Origin: Apiosordaria backusii
Taxonomy: Eukaryota; Ascomycota; Sordariomycetes; Sordariales; Lasiosphaeriaceae
Direction of reading: 5' to 3'
Length of the DNA: 64,000 nt
Assembly (NCBI GenBank): GCA_030549205.1
Contig: JAUKTV010000013.1
Location: 620,001-684,000, forward strand
Shown: piece after piece, positions 22,478 to 32,793 of the stretch
Numbering within the stretch: the stretch's first letter is position 1
Layout of the letters: each line of letters starts with the position of its first letter
Notes under the pieces: generated by a model
Seen by the model: the letters and a program-made list of their open reading frames with translations, nothing else
What the model was told of the DNA's origin: nothing
Databases searched by the model: none
Made by a program: the position numbers and the translations under genes

Positions 22478-23071
22478 TCATTCCATTGCTTTCAAAACAC
22501 GCCCCCCCCCCCCCCCCCAAAAAAAAAAAAAGAGACGCCATAACCGACTTACCTCACTTCCACTTACACCCGCATCAGAACTCGGCCGAGAGCGACCCCC
22601 ATCCCCAAACTCCCACACAAACCCCCATATTGCTCCTGCTTGCACTGCCAACACCAACAAAGTGACCACCGCGAGGCTGATCGGATTCTTTTTGAGCCAT
22701 TCCTTAAGTGAAGAATATGCAGGTGGTACCCGTTCGCCGTTGTGGACTTTGTGGCCGGTTAAACCCAAACTCGGATGCGACGGGGGGTGGTGATACGACC
22801 CCGAGGAGCACCAGCACCGGCACCAGCCATGTTGTTCCAGTTTGCACGGCGGTAAACACCTCTCTTTATTATCGGCATCGGTTGTGTCATTCGTACCATT
22901 TGGTAGATGGAATGAAATATCATCATCGGTTGACTCTTCCTTTACCTCCGGCATCGCAGCAATGTTTGTTTCAAGTGGTGGGGAAAGTAGCGGCAGTGAT
23001 GGTGGTGAGAGCTCCAAGGATGGAGCCATCATGAATGTTTGACGGCCGTATGGTGAAGAATCTGTCGTCAT
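22478..23071 (-). CDS. Doubtful Cys-rich single-pass membrane protein
   Basis: I do not recognise this protein. The frame has an acidic N-terminal half (EVKEESTDDDISFH), a cysteine cluster (ERCLPPCK..GWCRCWC) and one strong hydrophobic segment (SLAVVTLLVLAVQAGAIWGF) preceded by KEWLKKN, so an N-cytoplasmic single-pass protein is plausible. It reaches two possible donors (GTAAGT at about 22565 and 22554) just before a C17A13 tract, so the printed C-terminus is probably intron. I could not find a convincing next exon. A start at the Met 13 codons in (MMAP) is as good as 23071. It could be a real small gene or a chance frame. Confidence 0.35.
   Translation of the reverse strand: MTTDSSPYGRQTFMMAPSLELSPPSLPLLSPPLETNIAAMPEVKEESTDDDISFHLPNGTNDTTDADNKERCLPPCKLEQHGWCRCWCSSGSYHHPPSHPSLGLTGHKVHNGERVPPAYSSLKEWLKKNPISLAVVTLLVLAVQAGAIWGFVWEFGDGGRSRPSSDAGVSGSEVSRLWRLFFFFWGGGGGRVLKAME
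22502..22531. repeat. C17-A13 homopolymer tract
   Basis: Seventeen C followed directly by thirteen A on the plus strand. Its length may be miscalled. A similar C14-A9 tract lies 1 kb away. Confidence 0.85.
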
Positions 23072-23579
23072 TTGTTAGCCGATTGCTCCTTCATCTTTTG
23101 AAGAAAAATATAGATGTTTTCTTACTCATCAGCTACCTACCCGAGAGCACCCTTTTTTGAAGCCCATCAGATGAGTTGCTGCGAAGTCATGAAATTCATC
23201 GTTTTTGCTCAGCTGCTCCCAGCCGTGCTCTCAACAATAATGGAAAGCACGGTCACTGCTTTCTTTGCTTCTGTTGTGACAGGCGGTGTGGTCAATGTCC
23301 CTGCAAACACCCGTCAAACTCAACCTCAAATTCTGAACATAAATCAAAGCGTCTAAAAAAATACATGAATTTTTGTCAGTATTAAACATGTTAGAAATGC
23401 CACACAAGCAAGCTTCACCCTTCCTCCGCTATCGCCGTGTTACACATCCACAAAACCACGTGAGCTCAACTCATAACGCGTTTCTCATATCTCTCATCCC
23501 ACCCCCCCCCCCCCCAAAAAAAAATTCACAAACAAAAAAAACAAATCTCTCTATATATAAACCTCGAAAGGCAAAAAAA
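23072..23579. other. Intergenic downstream of DGAT2
   Basis: Contains the 3' flank of DGAT2 and the 5' flank of the doubtful membrane protein. One 55-codon plus-strand frame starting near 23190 begins with MKFIVF but has no further support. Confidence 0.35.
23502..23524. repeat. C14-A9 homopolymer tract
   Basis: Fourteen C followed by nine A on the plus strand, about 55 bases downstream of the DGAT2 stop codon. It resembles the tract at 22502-22531. Confidence 0.85.
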
Positions 23580-25409
23580 TTACTTCAAAATGTTCATCTC
23601 CCCCCTCCTCCCCGGCGCAAAAACCCCCTTATACCTCTCCCACATCTTCTCCAACTCCCCTAGATACTCCGCATGCAACCTATCCACCTCCTCATTCTCA
23701 ATCTCCCCCTCCCCCTTCTGCGCCACCTTAATCGGCTTTCCCACCACAACATTCAGCCTCCTCCTGTACGGCATCAATCCAACATCATAGTTGAAAATCC
23801 CCCTCCCGTGCAAAAACGGCAGCGTAAACTTCAACGTCCTCAACACCCACATCTGCGCCTTGTGCAGCCAGGGGTGCGTCTTCGGACTGAGCTGATCATA
23901 CAAATCATTCTCCCCAAACGCCAACACCGGCACCAGATCCGCCCCGGTCCGGATAGCCATCTTGACAAAACCTTTTCTGTCTGCCAGCACCAAGTTCATC
24001 ACTCCGGGTTGAGCCTCAAGCGACTCCCTCGCTCCGCCAACAACAATCGTCACCGCCCGGCCCATCCCTTCGTTGTTTGGTCCTCCTTTACTCAAAATAT
24101 TCGTAATGGAATCCTTCGAAACCGACTGGAGTCCAAAAGCGAGTATGTAATCCCTATAAAGCGGGATCCTAAAGTTCGAGTCGAGCGTTAAAAGCGAGTT
24201 GGTAATCCCCGGGAACTTCTCAGAGAACCCTAGCGCCTCGGTGGCAAACGCGGCAAAGGCTCCGTGGGAAATAATCCCGTGGGGGTGGTACCCAAAGATG
24301 TATTTCCTCGTCGGCGGCAAGTCGTGGGTTTTGTGCAGCTTCGCCGGGAAGTACTCCCCGAAAAGCTTCCAGACCGGAAGCCGGCGCCAGCGTTCAGACC
24401 GCATCCTCAGACGGCCGTCGGTGGAGTTTTTGGAGAGCAGCATGTGCAGCAGATACGGAATCAGCAGCGGCCAAAGGATAGGTATCGCGCAGAGGAAGAA
24501 AAAGAACGACACCGTCGACGCGATGCTGAGGCAGTGGATAATAACCGCCACGGTCTGCATCCGGCGTCGGTAGGGAATATTCCACGGCGCGAACCGTATG
24601 CCCGCTGCTCGGTAGGCGTTGAGTCGGCCCAGTCTCCGTTCATCCCGATCATCGTCGTCATAAAGCGGAGGGTAGTCGTTATCCCAAGCCTTGATCACAG
24701 ATCCCTTCTTTGGTTTGCGCTGGACAAGACCCGAGCCATTCGCTTCCGAGCCCCGTACCCCATCCACTTGCCCGCCTTCCTTTCCGTTTGATCTTTCCTT
24801 CTCCCCATCAACACCGCCGTAAATACCATTGACACCATTCACCTGCACCCCCTTCGAGCTCAACGTCGTCGCCGCCGTCTTGACGGGAACCTCATCAGCC
24901 TCCTTCTCAGCCAAATCCCCAGTCGACTCCGCCAACGCCATGTTTGAACCTATACTCTTGCTTTGTGTCTTGGAAGAAGAAGAAGAAGGTGATGACTCCA
25001 TGTGACCATCCAAGCTCTGTTCCATGTCATGTCAGCAAACACAATTTAAACCTACCCACCCACCCCACCACGTGATGATGACCACACTTACAGCATTACT
25101 CTTCTGCTTCTTCGGAATCTGTGTCTTCTTCGGCGTACTCGGAGCAGCCTCAGCCGTAGTATCCTCAATCACACTCGATGATCCAGCAGCCTCAGCCTCA
25201 GCCGAAGTCGTAGTCCTAGTCGTAGTTGTAGCCGTAGCCGTAGCCGTAGCCGCAGTCGTATCCTCCTTCTCAGAACCTGCACTCGCGTCAACAGGCCGCA
25301 ACGCCTTAGTTTCCTTCGTCTTTTGCTGCTGCTGCTGCTTCTTCGCCTTCTTCCCCCCTTTCTTCCGGGTAGTAATCGGAGGAGTCTCCTGATCGGCAGC
25401 GGAATCCAT
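23580..25409 (-). CDS. DGA1: Diacylglycerol O-acyltransferase, DGAT2 family
   Basis: Makes triacylglycerol from diacylglycerol and acyl-CoA at the ER and lipid-droplet surface. Exon 1 (25409-25092) and exon 2 (25016-23580) join in phase 0 across a 75-nt intron (GTAAGT..AACAG), giving 584 residues. The ATG at 25025 visible in exon 2 overlaps the intron end and is not the start. Family motifs: hydrophobic hairpin at about residues 258-298, EYFP near 327-330, the active-site HPHG near 350-353 (FGYHPHGIISHG), GGARESLEA, RKGFVKMAI, and FGENDLYDQ. The first 250 or so residues are an unusual extension: Lys/Gln-rich at the start, a long Thr/Ala repeat, then Ser/Gly/Glu-rich and likely disordered. It is well beyond the typical 350-450-residue enzyme. 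The catalytic part is complete. Confidence 0.92.
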
Positions 25410-26888
25410 AACTTAAAATACTAAAATAAAAAAACGAACGACTGGCTGAAAAGAAACCAAAAAAGTTGTATGAGAAAAAAAAGTGAATCACTGCTCACCT
25501 TATTGCAACAGCGCTCTGAGAGCAAGGAACAGGAAGGGGAAAAGAAGCCCAAGCTTTCTTTCCCCTTAAACACACAAACAAGCTTTCGGACGCGATAATA
25601 AATCCGGGGACTGGAATGGGGAAGAAATAGGTTCGACCCCCTTTGAACACCGAAACCGTCCAAAGTTTAAAAAAAGCTTCGCAGGGAGACAGACGCAGCG
25701 CGCTGACGGGAGCGAGCGAGTGGAGGGATGGATCGGATCGGGAGGGTCGGTATCAAACTACCTTACCAAGCGTGTGTTGAATGTGAAGTGGGGACTAAGA
25801 TAAGCTTTTCTCACATGCCGCAGTAGTACCTAGCTTTTCAAAAGTTTCGCCGTAGATAAGATCTTCGCACCATCATCGAAGGAGATCTCTTTTCTTTGTT
25901 TCTCACAAGAAGTTCAAATGCGTGATGAGTGAGCTTGTTTGTGAGAGAGTTGAACCCTGAGCTGCTTCGCCATATTACGTGCCGCTAAGAGCCGAGCCGA
26001 GCCCATTCCAGGCGATGACGTTCCAGGTGGGGCCGAAGTGGCTGTCAGCTGTCGCCAAGACTTACCCGAACATCGAACAGGGGGAGCTTCCAGAATGCGA
26101 CACGTTTTTGGGGGCAGACATGACATTGAAGAAGAAAACAAACAGTGAATCAGAATCAGAAGCTTTGCTTTTGTAGCTGCCAATAAAATACAAATGGTAA
26201 AAAAAACACACAAATCCCAGTCGCCAGTTACAAATGCTATTACGCCCCCGCCCGAGAGAGCTATACAGAACCGATAAACCCATCTGACAACAAAAAGACC
26301 ATAAAAATGCCAGCTGCTTCCAAGGGCAAACATTCTACCAAAAAATTCAAGACCTTTTTATTGCCTTGAGGCACGCTGATCTAATAGCGCCAATGATGAT
26401 ACTCTCCAACCCTCCTTCCTCCCTCTCTTACACTATCGTAATGTGAGCATGGGCAAGAATACCAGTTATGCTTAAACCACCCAGCTTCACAACCAAAATT
26501 CCTCCCTGGAAACCAGCTTCCAGGGGTGCAGAATGAGACGCAAACACTGTTTAGTGGTTACATCTACCACCTGGACGCCAACCATTCCCCTCAACAGCTC
26601 ATCGATAAGACTGTATGTTTATACAAGTCAGTTTGTCAGTTTGGCGTCCAGCAAACCCCAAGAGGCACTTTGTTTGCCCCTTGTAGAAACCTTCTTCAAC
26701 GCCTCCAGCTGGATATCCTAGCGCGGAGACTTAGACATCGTCTTCATCCCCTCCAAGTGTGCAGGATAATTGGCGCTAGTCCAGGTCCTCTCCTCCAGTG
26801 CGTGACGCAGATTCACCTCTATCCGGCGCAGAGAGCCCTGAGCTCCCCCACCGTCTCCGGAGCCTCTATAAGCCAGTGTCAAGCGTTC
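25410..26888. other. Intergenic, nothing recognised
   Basis: Promoter and leader of DGAT2 on one side, 3' flank of the zinc-finger gene on the other. Frames present are short and without splice or domain support. A tRNA-like GGTTCGACCCC word near 25630 has no cloverleaf around it. Confidence 0.4.
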
Positions 26889-26946
26889 CTACTCTTGCAC
26901 TGCGACCTCAGTTGGCGCCTCGGGCTGTTGATGCTCTTGTATATGG

Positions 26947-27028
<82 letters not shown>

Positions 27029-28934
27029 CTTCTGGTTCTTGCTCTGGTAACGGTAGTTGTTGCCCTTGCAGTTGCTGCCGTAATGAAGTCACCTCGGCTG
27101 ACAGGGCTGCAATATGTTGCTCCTGCATATTAATCTTCTCCATCAACTTGGCATTGTTCTTGGCAACTTCAGCGGCTATCTGTTCTTGTGCCTGTTTGAG
27201 GCGCTCCTCAAAATGTTGGAAATATGTCCACTGAGGCGCTTGTTCAGCCCCAAAAAGATTGCCGTCCACGGGAGTGCTCCCTTGCGCTGCCGCGGCCGCG
27301 CCACTGGCAGCGCGACCGCGACCACGCCCGGTGGTTTGTTGGGCTGGCGCAGTGTTGCCTTTGATAGCGTCTCGGTCAGCAGGGGGGTACTGGGAGAGCC
27401 AGGCTTGCTTAGCTGTTGGTGACATACCGTGCGCAGGTAGAGACAGCCCCGAAGCCGCCTGATGTGCCTCGTGTGGTGACCGCTGGAGAAGGCCCTGGTT
27501 GGCTTGCGCTCCGCCGGGGCTCAGAGGTTTAGGACTTTCCGTCATGCCGCTCTGCGAGTACATGGATGCGCCCCCTGCACTCAGCGGCACTGATGAAATG
27601 CTCGTGTGAGGAGTATGGCTGTTTGGAGCGGTGGGTGAAGTGTTAGAACTTGCAGAACCACGGTCGACATTGGGAGGATACAAGCCACCCGGCCGTTGTC
27701 CAGCAGGGGGATATGTGTTGGAATGCGTGTTATAGCCGTCCACGCCTGGCTGCCCGGGAACGTGTTGGGCCTTGATACTAGGCAAACTCAGACGTCGTCG
27801 ATCCTCCTCTGTCAAATCGGCGCTGGCATTGGCATCATACAAAACACCAGACATGGCCGAGTCATCTGCACCACTCGCCTCGTAGTCTTCCTCACCGAAG
27901 CCGCCCATGCTTGGTCTCCGGCCAGCACAGCCCCCCGCTCCTTTGCTATGTCTCGCCAGCGCGTCCCCTCGAGCAAATTTCCTGTCACACTTGGGGCAAA
28001 CGTGTGGTTTTTCGCCTGTATGTAGCTTCCCGTGGCGCTTGAGGTCGTGGAGACGTCTGAAGCGCATCTGACAGTGTTGGCAAACAAATGGTTTCTCCTG
28101 GCTGTGAGTAAGAAGATGGCTTTTTAGATTGTGATGGCGCGTAAATTCCGTCTCGCAGTAAGGGCATTTGTGCTTTTTATTGTTGCCAGGTGACCGCGGC
28201 CCCAAGTCGGAACCTTGAGAGGACGGCATGGGCATGCTCATCCCTCTTTGAGGGCCAGGTGCCGGCATGGCGCCTTCCGGTGAGAGAACTCCGGGGTATG
28301 AAAGAGAATTTGCCGTCTTGTCCTCCATCTGAGCATCGGGCTGTTGCGCATACATGCGTTGATCGCCGCGGTTGTCGATATCCATTGCCGCAGGACTATG
28401 AACAACCTGTCCATCGGCATCTTCAAGGCTCGCTCCGCTCGTGCCACTCTGTGGGCTGACATCGTGTAATTCGCCGACACCGTCTTCTCCTGTCGGGATG
28501 GTGACAGAGCTCAAGGCTCTCGCGGCGGCGGCTGCTGCTGCCTCGATCTCCGACACCCCCGTTGGTGGAGGGGCAGGTGCGGGCGCATCGTGCGACCGGC
28601 TTAACGCGTTTGCTACTCCAGACATGAGCTCCTCGATCGCCCTATGATTCGGATTCTCGCTCGTCTCCAATGACGCTAGCTGCTGGTGTTGATGTTCTTC
28701 TTCCCGCCGCCGTCTCTCTTCCTCGAGCGCAGCGGCGCCCGTCAGTGTAGGTGTGTGCGCCAGCCCCATCAGGCGTGCGATTTTGGTTGGGGAGAACTCG
28801 CCCGAATGGGCAGAATCTGGCGATGTCGGAGTCGCCTCGCGGGCGCGCTTCAGCGGCCTTTGAGCTGTCAGTGCCGTCGCCGGCGCGCGAGGAGCTTGAG
28901 CTTCTGTCGCGGTGGGTCCTCGATTTGAGGCCAT
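26889..28934 (-). CDS. C2H2 zinc-finger transcription factor with polyglutamine
   Basis: Nuclear DNA-binding regulator; I cannot assign it to a named factor. Single exon, 681 residues. Three adjacent fingers: 257-277 (CPYCETEFTRHHNLKSHLLTH), 285-305 (CQHCQMRF..HGKLH) and 313-336. The third ends in Cys instead of His (ARHSKGAGGC), making it a C2HC finger. TGEKP-type linkers connect them. Before the fingers lies a disordered acidic/Pro region containing an Arg/Glu stretch (EEERRRREEE) and Ala runs. After them comes a Ser/Pro/Gly-rich region, then a coiled coil (about 590-640; FEERLKQAQEQI..EKINMQEQHIAAL), then a pure tract of 27 Gln and a short His/Glu tail. The coiled coil plus polyQ suggest oligomerisation. 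Targets unknown. Confidence 0.86.
26948..27028. repeat. (GTT)27 trinucleotide repeat encoding polyGln
   Basis: Twenty-seven perfect GTT units on the plus strand, read as CAA on the coding strand, within the zinc-finger gene. The complete lack of CAG interruptions suggests recent expansion and length instability. Confidence 0.95.
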
Positions 28935-31900
28935 AGGGGATCGCGATGTGGCTTTGCCGTTGGGGGTTTACGAGGAATTAAGGGATGTTCAAGTCAAAAA
29001 CTCTAGTCCGAAGAGGTCCTGGATATAGTTCCGTCACGGCCACAACGTCACCGGCAGGCGAGACGCATTTCCCGGGGTGGTTGTTGTTGTTGATGCTGAT
29101 GGGAATGCTCGAGGCTGTCGAGGTGTGGCTGGGGGAGCTGGAAATCGTGGCGAGAGCTTCGGAGGTTCAAAAACCGAGGGATACAAGGTGGCAGAGGTTT
29201 GGTGAATAGGGATACTGAGACTGAAAGAATTAATTGTATCACAAGTCTGGAGTGTCCTGGCTACAATTGAGGCCTTTAAGCGTACGTTTCTTGCTTTGAA
29301 CAGGCTTTTGACTGGTGTCTGGTTTCTCGGTGTGACTTGGCTGACTTGGGGAGAGTAGAGTGAATGAGCCTCAGTCCAAGCAAGGTGTTGAAAGAAGGCT
29401 GAGGCGATGGGGACCTTGGGGAAGAAAAATGGGCGCTGTGGCCCCGGACTTGTGGGGTCGCTGCCAGCTGTGAAGCGTGTGTGCGACGTTCGGGAAAAGC
29501 CCGAACATCTGTTAAGGAGTACAAGTGAGGGTCCAAGCTCCGAGCACCACGTCGTAAAGAGGCTGGAGATCATCCACCTAAACCTTTTTCGGTCTATCAA
29601 GCCACCAACCTCTCACTATTGTTGTTGCGAACATTGAATGAATTGTCTCACTTCTTCCGTCTCCAGTGTCTGCGTACCTGACATGCTGTTGGATGGGACT
29701 GCCTGAGGTAGGGTTACCGACAGAGAGAGCCTGCAGAAGAGACGGAGAGCTGGCGTCACACAGCTCCAGTTCCAGCAGTGCGTTGTTGCCCGGTGTAGGA
29801 AAGGAAGACGCGGCTGCATGTCAGTTTGCGGCGCAGAGGAGACCTGACTGGGGTGTCGGCCACCAACAACGGGGCTGGCAGCCTGTGATGCCTGTGTTGA
29901 GGCGCAATCATCAACACTTTCGGCGTCTTGGCAGATCGACTGCACGCCACGACAACGGATCATGTCCTGCCCGGTCTGCTCTGTCCTACAGCAAACGACA
30001 AAGTTAAAAGCCCACGATGGGCATCGAGAATCGATTTCGTCGGCATCAGGCTCAAGTGAGGGGGGATTTTAAGGCAAGCTGCCGCGAGAACAAAGTACCG
30101 GCACAATTATTGCGCAACACGAAGTGATGAGTGGCTGTGCTGGCGGACTACTGGTGACGATGGAATCGATGCAAGCACGGATGCCAGCTGGCTTGTCAGC
30201 AACGGCAGGCTGACCACAGAAGTACTCCTTAACAGAAGTGGCGCAACCACCCACCTTCTTGATGCTGCCGCACTTCTTCAGCCGTAAGGGTACCTCAGCA
30301 GCGCCACATCATCGTAGCCAATCTTGACAATGGCGAATGACGATGCTGTCTTCAAACTTCGCCCAGATGGCTTCGTCTCATGTTGCTGTGATTGAGCACA
30401 GTTGCGACATATCACTCACCCAAGAAGCTTCAGAAAGGAAGAATCGAGAAAGTTGATCGGTCCCTGCATGAAAGATCTTCGCCATCCGAGCATCATCACC
30501 CAGCGGTATCCCAGGTTGTCATAACCAGGCTTCCCAATTCGGAAGAAATACCATCCCAACTTTTTGCTTTTCTCCCGACACAGCTTTGACCCGGGTTTCG
30601 GGGCCGTGAGGGCATGAACTTATCGTGCCATCCCGAGACTTGACGCCCTTGTGTAAAAAGATCGTCATAGGGGTGACGTCGAGGCACAATGTCCCGATTT
30701 CCCGAAAACAACGAATAAGAGTCCAGGACTGGTGACTGGTTGCCTCTCTTTTACGATGTTCCAGCTGCTTACGTGCATGTCAACACAATCTTGTATTGCC
30801 ATTGGTTGGAGAGCACATGGCTTTGAGAATTCTACAGACCTGGGAACATAGATCTCTTTTCTTCGATTTGCAGAGTAATGTTGCTGGGCAAAATAGCCTT
30901 TGTACGAGGACCAATCTATGTCCCCTATCCCACAACCCACAGCTTATATCCTCTTCCCAGAGATTTTGGAACATCCGCCAGCCTGACCACTCGCAGAGTT
31001 GCTCTGAGGTGGTCACCTCCCATGGTTAGGCTCCAGTATCCACGGTTCGAGCACCTGGCGTTCTAGCGCCCAATTACAGCCTGAAGAAACTTGGTCAGAA
31101 CAACAAATAGTATTTATTCTATTGGTCGTGTAGACTCTAAGGGCTGGAGAACGTTGGTTCTATCCTCGCCAAAGGAGAAGAAGTCCCAAGGCCAGCAAGG
31201 GATTTTGAGAACATGCCTAGTGGTTGGATATCCTAGGAAACTCAGCTAGCTGAAGGGCTCGCCTTCTGGCCCCGCCTGCTGAGACGGCAAGGGTGCAATA
31301 GAAGGTCTCTCAAGGCTGCCCAGTTATTGATGCTACTGCTTCTCCGGAATAACGGGACCGTCTGCAGTTTAGTAAGACTATATGAGAAGCTTCAGCTGAG
31401 TCAGGAGCCTTCTTTTCCAACACTGGACTTCTTTCATCAATGAAACAGTAATAGAGATGAAAGACTTGAAAAGCTTCACTGTTGGGTGGCTGCTGAATAG
31501 GTATCATCAGATATGCGTTAAATACCAGTCAAGGAGTAATCAACCACACAACAAATATGAAGATAAGCCAAGAGCCTCTCGAAACTGAATCGCCTCAACT
31601 TGCCCAGAACATGCGAGCTGGCATCGAGAACAGGATGGTCTCAGCAAGGGTCAATAACTGGACCGCTGTGTGATCTTGGTTTCCATAGCAGTACAGCTGT
31701 TCAGACAGCACAAGCAGAAAGTTGCGGCAACACTTCCCGACAAACAAGGCAATCAATCCACTGTGTTCCCAGGGAGCAGATTCAAGTGATGTTACATCAC
31801 GATATTGGCATAGCCTGCATACCGGATCTTGAGTTGAGACGGACTGTGCCTACATGCCTACCTAAGGTAATGAATCCGTCACCATGCTACAAGAAGACCC

Positions 31901-32304
31901 TGGCAGGATACACAACATGGCAAACCCCCACCTCGCATGGTGCACCGTCAACGACCGAACTGCGGTTGCACGCGGAGAGGAACGTATTTGTGCTTTGGAG
32001 CAGCCGAGGTGGCCAGACGGTCAATCTCAAACTTCTCTCCCAAGAACAAGCCCTCTAGTTTTCCCGTTTGAATACGGTTGACGAGGGCTTTGGGATCAAC
32101 CCGTTCACCTGTGCGGTGGATGTTGGCCAGTATCCAGACATCCAGCTACTATTAGGCAACCAACACGACGCTATATTGGAGTAACTACTGCCGGTAGCTT
32201 GTTACAAGTTTATTTAGACGCAAAGAACGACTCTTATTCAGTTTTACTCGAACCTACTGCTAAATCTGGTAGACGGCAGCCCGTCGGTCCCTTGAGAACA
32301 AGGC
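28935..32304. other. Gene-poor island, left part
   Basis: The first few hundred bases are promoter of the zinc-finger gene. From about 29.6 kb on I find no intact gene, only short frames on both strands. The one coding-like fragment (31948-32145, minus) is listed separately. No terminal repeats or transposase/integrase motifs were recognised by eye. Confidence 0.4.
31948..32145 (-). pseudogene. Possible decayed coding fragment
   Basis: The minus strand reads 65 codons without a stop and with protein-like composition, including LANIHRTGERVDPKALVNR and KLEGLFLGEKFEIDRL, then KYVPLRVQPQFGR before TGA. In-frame TAG codons flank its start and no ATG is near. I do not recognise the family. It may be an exon remnant of an old gene in the decayed island, or chance. 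Confidence 0.25.
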
Positions 32305-32793
32305 CTGAAGCCGGGCGTCATATACGGTAACGACGTGCTCAATGTAAGTACACAAATTAGAAAGACCTTAGGTTAGCATATTAGTTAATTGTATCCAACA
32401 AAAATTAAGCTCTTCAAGTACGCCCGGGGGGCTGGCTTCACGCTCCCCGCCATCGTCACATCATCTTCGACTGTCATCGCTTCTCTTGAAACAGCCAGAG
32501 ATGCCCGCGCTCCGACCATCCTTCAAGTTTCCCAAGGCGGTGCCGCCTACTTCGCCGGCAAGGTAAATTTGGACACCGACCTGTAGTGGGCGTACTTGGT
32601 TGGCCACCCGCGACTACATCACCAAAAACATCGAGTACGGATACTTGAAGCCCAAGTGGGCAACCCTGATGGGCGGAACAGGCGGAACAAGAAGTTCTAT
32701 GATCCGCGAGTTTGGGTTAAGGAAGGAGAAAAGTCAATACCGGCGAGGGTGAAGCAAGCTCTCAAGGACTTCAAGGCCGTCGATACTCTTTAA
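32305..32793 (+). pseudogene. Class II fructose-bisphosphate aldolase relic
   Basis: A broken copy of glycolytic class II aldolase. Segment 32305-32343 reads LKPGVIYGNDVLN. An intron follows (32344-32409, GTAAGT donor), then LFKYARGAGFTLPAI, SSSTVIASLE and ILQVSQGGAAYFAGK, all typical of aldolase residues about 10-65. At 32562/32563 the sequence jumps directly to VNLDTDL, the region about 220 residues later. The zinc- and phosphate-binding middle is therefore absent. The next codon is TAG (32584-32586) where Gln is expected, followed by WAYLVG. The C-terminal part then appears in two further frames (RDYITKNIEY; later VGNPDG, NKKFYDPRVWVKEGEK) and ends at TAA 32791-32793. The retained intron argues for a genomic duplication rather than a retrocopy. 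No functional product is possible. Confidence 0.87.

Noticed and set aside
23190..23357. 55-codon plus-strand frame beginning MKFIVF
   Set aside because: The hydrophobic start resembles a signal peptide, but there are no cysteines, no repeat motif and no intron; too weak to call.
24993..25025. ATG at 25025 as the start of DGAT2
   Set aside because: The ATG lies in the intron end; exon 1 from 25409 splices in phase to AGC at 25016.
25600..25660. tRNA T-loop-like GGTTCGACCCC
   Set aside because: No acceptor, D or anticodon stems can be paired around it.
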